A stretch of DNA of 64,000 bases from positions 24,030,001-24,094,000 of the forward strand of contig OY783207.1 of NCBI GenBank assembly GCA_963678705.1, read 5' to 3'. The position numbers and the translations under genes are program-made. This DNA comes from Panorpa germanica. Lineage: Eukaryota > Arthropoda > Insecta > Mecoptera > Panorpidae. This document shows, piece by piece, positions 1 through 12,200 of this stretch; within the stretch, counting starts at the first letter, position 1; each line of letters begins with the position of its first letter. The notes below the pieces were generated by a model. It did not search any database. It had not been told where the DNA came from and saw nothing but the letters and a program-made list of their open reading frames with translations.

Positions 1-12
1 TGATAAACTTAC

Positions 13-256
13 GTCCTCGTCTTCTTCAGGGCAGTCCTCTCCCTCCCCTTGGCATTCGTCAGTCTGCTGGAGCATGGGTTGGTGGGAATGACGTTTCCTG
101 CAATACTTCAGCGCCTTCTTAAGCTTGTAGCGCCGAGACCTGGTGCGAACTCCCATTCCACACTGGACACTGCATCCTGACCAATTGGACCATTCGTGGA
201 GGGCGCATTCCGGGTCGTTGATAACTTCCTCGCTGTACATTGGAGTGTCATGTTCA
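13..256 (-). CDS. Spon1: F-spondin coding exon 9: thrombospondin type-1 repeat 2
   Basis: 244 nt: completes Ser475 and encodes residues 476-556, phase 0. It holds a six-cysteine TSR (C492, C503, C507, C527, C543, C550) with W497 and W500. The O-fucosylation Ser/Thr before the third cysteine is replaced by Gln506 (CSVQCG). The repeat is followed by a very acidic linker (PEEDED). The acceptor is GTCTTACAG|TGAACA and the donor GAGGAC|GTAAGT, so the gene continues left of the window. Confidence 0.94.
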
Positions 257-3200
257 CTGTAAGACATAAAAACGTTTCGAAAATTATTGCACAATCATTA
301 TTAATGCATTATTCGGACATTTTCTTTACTTGTTACTAATAAAAACTTGGTTAATTATTCGATATAGCTACACCTTTTGTTTTGAATCTTATAAAAAAAC
401 TATTGCACTTTCGAATATTTTCTGGCGCTTTTAATATAGTAGAAACATGTACAAATCACACGTAACATACATTATACCATTTGATATTAAAAAATAGACA
501 TTATTTATGCTTAAAGTTGACCAATAAATGTGAAATATGACGTAATTTTCATTTATATATGGAACATTGTCATATTATTTCTAACCTCAAATTTGAAATT
601 TTAACTTTATCCATTAATATTGTCTTTTCCTAAATAAAAAATGGTATAATGTATATTACGTAATATTTGTACATGTTTTTAGTATACAAAAAACGCCATA
701 AAATATACAAAATTGCAATAGTTTCTTAATAGGATTCAAACTTACACTTATAAAATCCTGGTCAAAATTGCAACAGATGTTCCTAGCTTGCAAAATATAT
801 CTCACTTTATTATAAATTAAAATGTAAATGCAATTTTCCTAACCTGCAACGAGTTTTGTATTACATTTTCCACGCCCGGGGGCCCCCCTTTGACACTAAT
901 ACACTTTTGTTTTTATTTCTCGAGTGCCGGTTAATAGTGTTATACCTTTAGCACCTCAAAGGTACTTTTTGTGTTGTTTTTAATTAGCTTTTGCACTCGC
1001 TCGTAATACAGCTGCATTCGTGCACTTTGTAACGTATATGGATTAAGTAAACACATGGCAAGGCACGGGGTTAGGGGGGACTGGGACGTTCATGGAGAGA
1101 TAAATATAATTGTCATTAAACCCCAGGCACAGGGGTGTCCGAAGCCATTTAACGTGCAGTCAAATCTAAATGAAGTTTGAGGTTAACAAATGACGAGATA
1201 GTTACAAAGATAAAAGACACACGAACACTACACCGGCATACAATACGTACTGTACCGCACCGCACCACTGCCCTGTGCTAGTGGCGACTCCACACATACA
1301 AAGTTGGTACTAATTACTTTGTATCTGTTTGAAATGAGAACTATTTTTTACTACATTTTTTATCACTGAAAACTAATAATATTTTTTTAGTGTAGAGATA
1401 AAAATAAAGTAATTATAAAAGTTTTTACATTGTACTTTTCGAGGGGAAGATCAAGAGGGGTGAAGAGTGAATGCAACTCACACCTACTTTAATATATGTA
1501 CTTTGAAATAAAATATTTCTCTAACTGAAGTAAACCTGTCACTTAAGTTGCTTCGTTAAAATTTAATTTTCATTTTCAAAATTATCAAATGATATAAATC
1601 TAACAAAAGTAAATGAAAAAATGTTAAGTTTTATACACTGCTTGATGTTTACGGAAATGTTACATCAATGAAGATGACCTGTTTCTGTAGATTTGGGTGC
1701 TCTCACACTAGAAGTATGAGTATGAAAAGTACAGTTTTTAGCAAAGATGATCTTTTCTGTAGCCTAAGATCATCTTCACGAGGAAATAATTATGGTTATC
1801 TTTTGTATCTTAGTTGGTGACAATATCCATGCAATCGATAGTGAACTTACCGCTCCCTCCCCCCACATGTTCCCCCTCTCGTTTGTCCGTCAACAATCAC
1901 CAAAGCCCGTATCTTTGTTTCAACACTCGGTTTATTTACATATTCATAATTCACTCCCTCGCCCCTACCGCCCCTCGTTACTCAACCCAAGGATCGTATC
2001 AACATCAACCCTTAGTGAATATTCAAAGGCTGATCGCGAGGGGTGGTTGGGGGGCTGGGTGACTGGTAACACGGATATCCTAGAAGCGTTATGTTTGCCA
2101 CGTCATTAGTTCCGTTTCCGTTACATCAAAAGTAAATGCACCTAAAATAAACATTGAACATTGAACATGACGTGAACGGAGAACGAAGAACAGTTGAACC
2201 GAACGAAATTCAATGACGATGACAATGACGATGACGAGGACAATGATGCTGAAGATGATGGTGATGGTGATGGATAATGTTGTTCAAGAAACGTAGAAAA
2301 GTCACTTAAATGAAAATCAAACAGTGGATGGAAAAATGTTGAAAGAGTTCAACTTCCGCTGTGAATAACAATGCTTGAGGGAGAGAGGGAGGGGTTGGCA
2401 AACAGTGAGAGATTTACGCACTCGCTTCGGCTGCTCATACGATAGTAAAAACTTTCATTATCTAATGCAGGAGTCCCCAAACTTTTGGAGTTTATGGGCC
2501 ATATGGGATAATTTTGAGCATATTTTCGATAATGTTTTTTGACGACACAGTTAATATATAATTATTTCTATAACTACTACATGATAAAATGACATTTGAA
2601 GAATATTTTGTGAAATTTTCATAAATAAACACTCATAACTCATCACTAGATTTTTCTGAAATCGAAAAACCTAAATGATTTCATTAGTTGATAAGTTTCT
2701 GCAGGTAACGCTGTCGAGTTTTTCTTTTTTATTGATTTTTCAATTTTTTACAGAACTTAAAAGTCAAAATACCGATTTTTCATGAAAAAAATCAGAAACT
2801 TTGTTATATTAAAATACGTTGAAATAAAAAAATTAAAAAAACTCGACAGAGTGCGTAACCTCGGTATTTATGTAAAGAAAGAGTGTGCAAAATTTCAAAA
2901 GAATCGGTCCAGTAAATTTTGAGCTAGAGTGGGCACCGACTCTGAAAAAGCTATGTGTGAGAAACCGCATTTAAAAGTTACACTTAATATGTTGTTCAAT
3001 AATATGAATAAATAAAAAAAAGTTGAAACCTTACCCCCTCTTAACATGAATCCTAGTGCCCCAGATTACCCCATACCATAATACGGCACAAAACACACAT
3101 TTTAAGGACCTCAAAGGACTCAGTATTACAAAGTTCAAAACACAATTGTGTGTTACCTTAATGTAATTTGACAGGAAGAGGGTACAACAACGTGTTTCAA

Positions 3201-6200
3201 ATATTTGCGGTCCAAAATCTTTACCGTCGTTCCACTTAGCTTGTAACTTTTATAAGTTTTGAAGAGATTCGATAAAAGTTAAATTTAGTTACACGTAAAA
3301 AAAATATAAAAGAAGAAAAAGGAAAGTAATTTTAAGTGGTTCACTGTGTCAATAAAAACACAAATCTTTGCTAAAAAAATGTTGTAAAAACTGAAAATAA
3401 AATTTGAAAATATTTTTTAGGAAGATGTTCCACATGAATAAAACAACGCATTGACCAATTCTTGCTAATTTTTGACATATTAAAGAGTACAGTGCTACCA
3501 ACTAAGTAAAAAAATATATTTTTTAACTGTATCCCTTAGTTTGCCGGTATTATAGCTGAGATCGTTAAAGCAACTGCTAATTTTGAGAATAAATATACAA
3601 TTAGAAAATTATTGAATGTTGCAACGTTGTTTACTTTAGGCACGCACCGCGTGTTGTCTTAGCAAGGCGGCTCTGCACAAGGCGGTGTAATTATAATTTA
3701 GCTCCACGTTCAACGTAACAGGAGCATATCACGTTCTGATTTTCTAATTTGAATATAAATTTAGTACGTGTCTACGTTGATTTGAAATTCATTATATTCA
3801 TTACTTGAAATTATTAAAACGTAATCAACGATTATTAATTATTGGAAAACATTCTAACATCTACAATATACGTAATATAGTTCAAATGGGCTTGTGTCCT
3901 ATGTCTTAATTTCTATAAAAGTGTACTATATATTAATAAAGTGGGTTACTAGAACCTCAAATGTTCAATTATTTTTGAATAACTTCTTATATGTTAGGAG
4001 ATATTAACAATTAAAAAAGTCATTTTGTCTCTTTAATTATTAAAGGGATTCAACGCTGTACACATTCCAAGTGCATGTGACATCACAATCCTTGTGTAAG
4101 GTTACCAACCTTACAGCTCATAAATCTCTGTTATATGTATTAATATATCAAAATATCAAATATTATTTACAGCTATTTCAAGGAACACTCAAATTTCAAT
4201 ATTATGTCTGCCTTAGCAGGGTTAAATAAAATAAAAACTTATTATTCTTTGATTTGACTTGATTATTCGACTACCAACAGCTACAGAACATTACCATAGC
4301 ACTGACCTACTCAACAAATAACTGACGTTAAAATGCATTACACGTCATACAAATATGGCCGACTATTTCTAGCGCTAAAACTACAATTCAAACTTTTAAT
4401 TACTATATCTCTGTCAACATTTAGATATTTAATAAAATAGATACGGCAATACACATTTATTAACATCAATTTCAATCAACAATTGAAAAATCGACAACAA
4501 AAAAATGAGGATACAAGCCCATTACGAGAGTTCGGCGGCGACTCATACTTCAAACAAGTTGTGGGGATAAACCGCTGATATAACAAAAAGCACTGACTCA
4601 CCTATTTTTCTATAATGTATATAGAAACGAATAAGATAAAATTCATTATCGTATTATAGATTTATACCGCTCTTATAACCTCTTTTAAGTATAAGTCGCC
4701 GCCGAACTATCGTGATTTGGACTATACTACTAAACTTCATTGTTCTTAGTATATTGACTTTCATCTCGCTTGCTCGTCTTAGTATATTGACTTTCATCTC
4801 GTTTCATACAATAAATGCAATGACTTCCATGCGGACTAGTGAACGAATACTCTCGCGAACTTTTTTGATGTAAAACCACGATAATACCTTCTGTATTTTT
4901 AGTCTTAAATCTTCGGCCCTTAATACTCCTAGCTTAAAACAAATTTAATTATTTTTCGAGATCCTCCCTCCTTCCTTCCCTTCCCTTCTCGTCTTATAAG
5001 ACTGTTATAAAGTAAGATAAGAGATAAGTCAGTCGGATTAAAAAACATATAATTAAAATGTAATTAAAAAAAGAACCTTAAAACATCGGATGTAAATATT
5101 AATTATTTCCTTGTGTCTGGTTTTGAACGTAAAAGCTATGTTTAAACGGATTATGGTGGCGAAAAAGGGAACTACAAAGAGATGAGAGCTTTATAGAAGC
5201 TTTACAGAGCTTTACTCAAATACTGGATATAGTGTGTGTGTACGGTGCACGTCTCTAACTGTCTGAAATACAAACAAGTCAGGACAGCTGTCAAAACATT
5301 GTAGGGAATTGATAAGCATTTAAGGGCGTCCGCTAGCCAATACGATTAAGGGGGCTTTATAACTTTGAAGAAAATACATAATCGGTGAAATCTTTATTAA
5401 TGAATTATGAATTTGTTCATCTTACAAGGCTCGGGAGGTAAGGTTTCAACTTTTTGTTTTATTTATTTATATTATTGTACAACATATTAAGTTTATTGTG
5501 TAAAAATTTGAAGTCGATTGGAGTCGACTGGTCTGCTTTCGTGTTACTTTGAAATTTTTAAATGCGGTTTCTCACACTTAGCTTTTTCAGAGTCGGTGTC
5601 CTCTAGCTCAAAATCTACTGGACCGATTCATTTGAAAATTTGAACACTCTTTCTTTACATAAATGCCGAGGTAACGCTGTCAAGTTTTTTTTTTAATTTT
5701 TTAATTTTAACGTATTTTAAAATAACAAAGTTTCTGATTTTTTCAAGAAAAATTCGAAAAATCAATAAAAAAGGAAAAACTCGACAGCGTTACCTGCAGA
5801 AACTTATCAACTAATGAAATCATTTTAGTTTTTCGATTTCAGAAAATCCAGTGATGAGTTATGAGTGGCACCGCAATGTTACTTTTTTTGTGACGTCTGC
5901 GGAGATTCGCTGTCAATGCCTCGTTTCTTCATATTTATTTATAAAAATTTCACAAAGTATTCTTCAAATGTTATTTTATCATGTAGCAATTATAGAAATA
6001 ATTATATATTAACTGTGTCGTCAAAAAACATTATCGAAAATATGCTTCTTTTTTATCGTTTTGACCTAACACCCTCTTAAGGCAGACATTTACACAACTT
6101 ATTTCCATCTAATAGTACGATTACTTTTACTGATTCTGAACATACATCAGAGCGAGAGGGAGCTAGACTACAGACAAGGACAACGAATTAAAAATATTTC

Positions 6201-9200
6201 CTAATAAAAATAGTATTTTGTTTAATCAAGCAGAAGCAGTCGGATCCTACCTGCAACTTCTTTCAATGCAAGAGTTTCTCTCGGTGAGTTTCCTGCGACA
6301 GGACATAATTTCGCTCTGCAGCTGGTCCCTGTAGAATCTCTGCCTCCAGGTGATTCCCTTCCCGCAGGTCACGCTGCAAGAAGTCCATTCCTGCCATTCA
6401 CCTACTGCACAAGGACCTTGGTCTTCTTCTCCTGGTGGATAGACAACAAATCACTAAGACAAACGCTTCCTAAAGTCATTGATATTTTCTCACACGTGTT
6501 TTGTCTTACCTGATTCTTCATTGTTGGTGTCACACGTTTTCTCGTAGAGGCGTTGACGGGACAAATACAGTTTGGCTAGCGGCTTCATCTCTGAACCACT
6601 GGCGTCGTAGAAAGGCGATCTTGGGTCATTTGGGAAATTGTTTCTTATGCGTCGGATGACATCTTTTGGAGACGTTGGTTGATCGGGGGACTAACAAAGG
6701 AAATATCAAAAAATTCATTTAATAGACATATTAAGGAAGTTTTAATAGACATTTTTTTAAAAACACACTTTTAATTCTTGCACTGCAATGAAGATACATT
6801 ACTAAAGATAATTTTGGCTGATTATTAGAAGATTTTGAAGTGAGTAACTCACCGTGTAAGTAGGTCCACTGTCAGTCCCAGCATCCCATGGATAAAGATT
6901 CAAAACTTTGGATTCAACCCATGAGCAGTTTCTTAGACAAAGTTCCAATCCTGAAACACCGACGATCCAATCAGGAGACGGGTCAATCATCGAGACCAGG
7001 GAAACTAGATGATGGCGACTATCAACTCGGAAAACAGCAAACGTTTTTCCGGTGATGTTCGGGTAACTGATTCCACGGGCTTTGATGATGGTTCGGATAT
7101 GTTCGCTCTGAAGAATAAGAAGAAATATAAGCAACAAGCAAATATATCTCAAATCACGATAGTTCGGCGGCGACTTATACTTAAAAGAGGTTATAAGAGC
7201 GGTATAAATCTATAATACGATAATAAATTTTATCTTATTCATTTCTATACACATTATAGAAAAATAAGTGAGTCAGTGTTTTTAGTTATATCGGCAGCTT
7301 AAACCCCACAACTTGTTTTAAGTATGAGTCACCGCCGAACTCTCGTAATTTGAACTATAATAAACATATTTTTCTGTGTTCTTACTTCTGCTTTCAGCTC
7401 ACTTTCCAACATCCTAGTTGCGCCGTGTTCAGCCACCTGGCGAAGTCCTTCACTAGCTTGTTGGCCGTAATCCCAAAATCTGTAAATTTGCATATAGTAC
7501 ATACATAGTCTAATAAATTTAATCTTTATTTCACATGCAATTTGTACCTGTAGTTCACAGTATGGGAAGCGCCAATGACGTCACTAAACCTGGTGGAAAA
7601 CGGTTCAGCTGGAAAATCTTTGGGGTGCGTGTGTCTGGACCATATGCCTTCGAAAGTAACCTGAAAGGAACATGTTGATGCAATAACGCACAAATTGGGG
7701 TGCAGGGTGCACTAGCTGTGTAGCTTACCTCATATTTAGCTTCGTCACACGCGCAGCAAGGGTCCACAACAGCGGGTTGCATGTCCAGTGATTCGTGGGC
7801 ATCCTCGCAGAGCGTCTTGCTGAGGGGGCCATCGTCCATGTACCAGATGTCGCGGTGTTCTATCACCGTGGCTCGGAAAGTGACGCAACCGCTTCCTTCC
7901 GGGGGCGCTGTCCACATCACCTACGAGGATTGGAAATCACACATTGAAAATCATAAGATCACAAGCCTATAAAAAAACTCGTTAATTCTTACCTGAACTT
8001 CGCTCTTCGGCATGTTGCTGGTGTGTGTTATAGCATTCCTACATTTCTCGCTGTATTTGGCGAGGGCATCCCCGTAGAGCGAAAAAGAGCCGACATCTCC
8101 ATGCGAGTTCTGGATTGAACTGTCCTGGTAGTCACTCTCGACCACCAACATGAACCCCGCGAATTTGTGCGGCATTTGCATGGTGCGGGTGCCTATGAGA
8201 CTCACTGCAAAAAACAAATTACAAAAGGTAAATTATATTGAAAATATTGTACAAGTAAAATAAGCGTATTGTAATGTAAAATATTGAACAAGCAGTGAAT
8301 CCATTATAAATGTATAAATGATGAATTCATAAGATAAAAACTAATAAGTGAAGCTCTCTCAATTCCAGTGCACAAAGTTAACGAATAGTCTGATACGCTA
8401 TCAGATTTACGAATATTGAAGTACGGGTATTTCATAAAATATGCAAAAATATGGACAGCAAACTCTGCGGAGTTAATAAACTTTGAAAGATAATATTTCC
8501 ACAAGAACACGTAAAGCGCCAAGCTGTTTGCGCTGTGCGCCGTACGCCGTGCAAGGGAATTCGAATTATTACAAGAGCTCTTTAAAAAAGGTTTTAGAAT
8601 ATATTAGGACACCGACTGCTCTGAATAATTATCTGGAGATTTTTATTCAGGGTTTTAGTGATTTTTCATAGAATTTAAAGCATGTAGTTAATTAGTTTAT
8701 ATTTGGTTATTTTATGACGAGGAGGAGGTGTGTCTAACGGCGGATGACTCACGGATGTTTCACACAATATTTTTAAAAGAAAAATAGATAATGGGCTTGT
8801 GTCCTATGTCTTAATTTCTATAAAAGTGTACTATATATTGATAAAGTTGGTTACTAGAACCTCAAATGTTCAATTATTTTTTAATAACTCCTTATATGTT
8901 AAGAGATATTAACAATTAAAAAAGTCATTTTATCTCTTTAATTATTAAAGGGTTTCAACGTTGTACACATTCCAAGTGATGTGATAGCTTACTCTGCTAT
9001 ATGTATTTATATATCGAAATATCAAATATTATTTACAGCTATTTCAAGGAACAATCCAATTTCAATATTATGTTTGCTTCAGTAGGGTTAAATAAAATAA
9101 AAACTTATTATTTTTTGACTTGACTTGATTATTTCGATTGCCAACAGCTCTGACCTACTCAACAAATAACTGACGTTAAAATGCATTTCACGTCATACAA

Positions 9201-12200
9201 ATATGGCCAACCATTTCTAGCGCTAAAACTAGAATTCAAATTTTTAATTGCTATATCTCCGTCAACATTTAGATATTTAATAAAATAGACACGCCAATAC
9301 ACATTGATTAACATCAATTTCAATCAACAATTGAAAAATCGACCACTAAAAAATGAGGACACAAGTACATTAAGTAAATTATTTATTAAATATATCAGTT
9401 AAAACAATTAGATGTTTATGGGATCCTAAACTTACTAACAAAAATATATTTTCAACAGGAGCCATGGATATTAAACAAATTCCTGGTTTTTAACCCTTCT
9501 CACATATTCTCGACTATCCTCCACACCCTACTGTGACGTCATCTATTTGAAAACAATTTTTTTAATTACTTACTTTAATTATCTTTTTTTTTCTAAATTA
9601 TTTTGTGAATTGTATATTAGATCTCTCTTGTCATACTTTGCGGACCCCTCCCCCCTATTTGCGTGTGACATAATTAATGGAAAACCCCTTATTATGGAGT
9701 TTATAAATTGGTTACCAAAAATGATAACATCAACAGAATTAAAGAATAAGATAAAACGTAATACTATTAATACAAGTATTTATTGTAAAAAATTCTTAGG
9801 TGTTTTAGAAATCGTACGAAAACAGATCTTATCGAATTCAGAGAAAGATTTTCACGCTATTGAAAAACTACTAACACATTGAACTGTTCAAACCTATTGA
9901 TGGTGGAGAGATTATCCAAAATGTCATCAACTAGAAGGGATTGAATTATCTTGAAAGTCTAGACCCTTACAAAGACGGATTCTCAGTTCAATTTATTTTT
10001 CATTGGATACAAGTTTCTGCTATTAGGTTTTATTTACAAAATTAAAAAAAAAACAAGCAGAAGCAGTCGTTTCCAATGTGAGAACTCTCTTAGGCCTGTC
10101 TCAGTATGGTACCGTATTTAAGCGAATTTCTGCCGGACGTATACGGGCTACTACGCTTTACCTATCCGAACCCTGTAAATGTAATGAGATCGCTCTGGAG
10201 CTCTCAGACTGCAAGCTACAAAGCCGTCCGAATACGGGCGGCACTACCTCGCACATTAGAACCGTATAAAGGCGAATTTTATTCAAGCGTTACCACTACT
10301 ACAACGATATCCTACCCGCACCTTTGTAAATGCAAACAGCCGTCTCAGACTGAAGGGGATACCTAAGATCGCTTGTTGTTACGCTGCAATACGGTTCAAA
10401 TGAGATCTATCGGCGACATCGCTTGCGACGAGTATGTTCTGCATGCAGTTTATGTTTGTATTTCAGTGAATCATGGACACCGATACCGATACCAATACGA
10501 TAGAACTAAATTTAAATTCACGACAACCAGAACTCAGATATATAATAAATGCTAAAGCCCCTTTAATACCAGTAGTGTATCGATAAAAATTAAAGTTAAA
10601 GTTTGCTCTCATGATAAATTATATAAGTGCTAAAGAACTCCAATACACCCCCTAATACACGACTACAGACATCTGTGACACACATAGGCGGTTTGCTTTG
10701 TAGCTCATCCAATCCGCCGATTTACGTCCGAATACGCCGTCGCTTAAATACGGTCCCATACTGAGACAGGCTTTACAGTTTGGAAAAAATCTTCTACATA
10801 TAATAAGAACTTTTTTAAATAAACAAAAACATCTATACCCATATTTTACATCATAAACTGGAACTTAGCTGGTTCTTTGTGTAGGGGTATGTTTTTTTGA
10901 TATAGGAGTACAAGGGTTGATCTAGGTCTTGCGATTTGTTTCAGGTTATTTGGTTTTCAGTCAGCCTCCGTATGTTATAAGCTGTCTTCCAGGATTATTT
11001 GATATGAAGGAACCGAATAAAGAACGAAAGTTTATTTTCCTTTCATACTGTATTTGGTTATATGCTTTTAAATTTTTAAGCCGGAAAAAAGGTAACTCGA
11101 ATAAAATAGAGAGACGTATGGCGGCTTTCATGGTTACACAGCGATAAGCAAAATGTTTTTTAGGTCAAAAGGATAATATTGAAAACGTAAGGAAATAATA
11201 CCAGAGAATTGCGAGTGTGTTGCCCTAATTTGACAGTTCTAAACCAGAAGGTGTAATATCTTAAATTGAGATTCTATTTTGAATAGAACATATTTTCAAT
11301 TCTCTGCTCGCGATTCGCAAAACTTCGGGTAATTTCGGTTTAAGCTATATAAAGAAAATGACCTTAAATAAATCTTCATTTTTCAGTGAATTCCATTAAT
11401 AAAACCTGACCCCCCCGACCCCTGACACCACCGATCTCCCCTCTTCTTATTTTAATTGCAATTTTAAATTTATGGCGACAGGCACTTACCCTTACTTTTG
11501 ACTTCGTTTTCTATTTTAACTTTATTTTTACATTTAACAGTTTGTTTTAACATCTTTGATCATGTTTGAGTGGGGTTTTCATTTAATGGAAAACGCAGAA
11601 AAACTTTTCATTTATTTTCTTTGTGTTTAAATTTTAAAATATACAGCAACGACATAAATCAAATACTAGCGCGGATATTAAAAGGAAAAGTACCAAGGTA
11701 TATTCACAAATGAAATTATTATGAATAAAGAAACTTTCTAAGTGTTTTACCGCCTGTAGCATAAGTAACATAAAAAATAAGACTTAGTGAAGTATGTGTG
11801 ATAACAGCAGAGCTTTGGTCTAGTTATCAAAACATTATTTTCATAAATAAGTCGTCAATAATCTGTTAAAGGTTATAAAACTAAAAAGTTTATAAAAGCT
11901 CTGGCGATGAAAGCTGTAAGCTGCAGATATATAAAGCACAACTTTATAATTCAACGTCAGCGTCATAAAACTATGTTTCCTTTATTCTAAAGTAATAACT
12001 TTTTCAATTTTCCGGGTATGTTCAATATAAACAGTTATAAAGTATTTATTTTGATGTTTATTCCGTTTTAAGCGCAAACTTTTCACATTGGAAAATCATT
12101 ATTTATATCTCTTACATTGTTTTAAAATAGAACTTTCAACATTTGACCTGAATAAATCTGGAATACTCATCTCCCCACACACTCCCTCTAAAACTCCCCC

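Larger units (their letters stand above)
257..6250 (-). other. Spon1: F-spondin intron 8 (5,994 bp)
   Basis: Lies between the exons for TSR1 and TSR2; the donor is GTAGGA at 6250 and the acceptor TTACAG at 257. It holds a foldback element (about 380-743), two family A copies (2517-3040 and 5432-6076) and family C copy 1 with family B copy 1 nested inside it (3878-4724). The remainder shows no recognised gene. Confidence 0.85.

Noticed and set aside
1792..2109. 105-codon open frame on the plus strand in intron 8
   Set aside because: No family resemblance, an irregular proline/serine-rich composition, no splice context, and antisense to the gene.
2469..2500. CAGGAGTCCCCAAACTTTTG, resembling a hAT terminus
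   Set aside because: Only about 20-30 bp, without an opposite end or an 8 bp duplication.
5865..6080. 71-codon frame with a near-identical one at 12720-12932
   Set aside because: Both are the same part of family A copies 2 and 3, not a gene family.
10054..10069. 16 bp (CAAGCAGAAGCAGTCG) identical to 6227-6242 near the exon 8 donor
   Set aside because: A single 16 bp match in 64 kb is expected about this often by chance, and nothing around it extends the match.
10078..10555. Three short overlapping open frames
   Set aside because: They lie in the Harbinger-like MITE, which stays open because it is GC-richer; no transposase motif.
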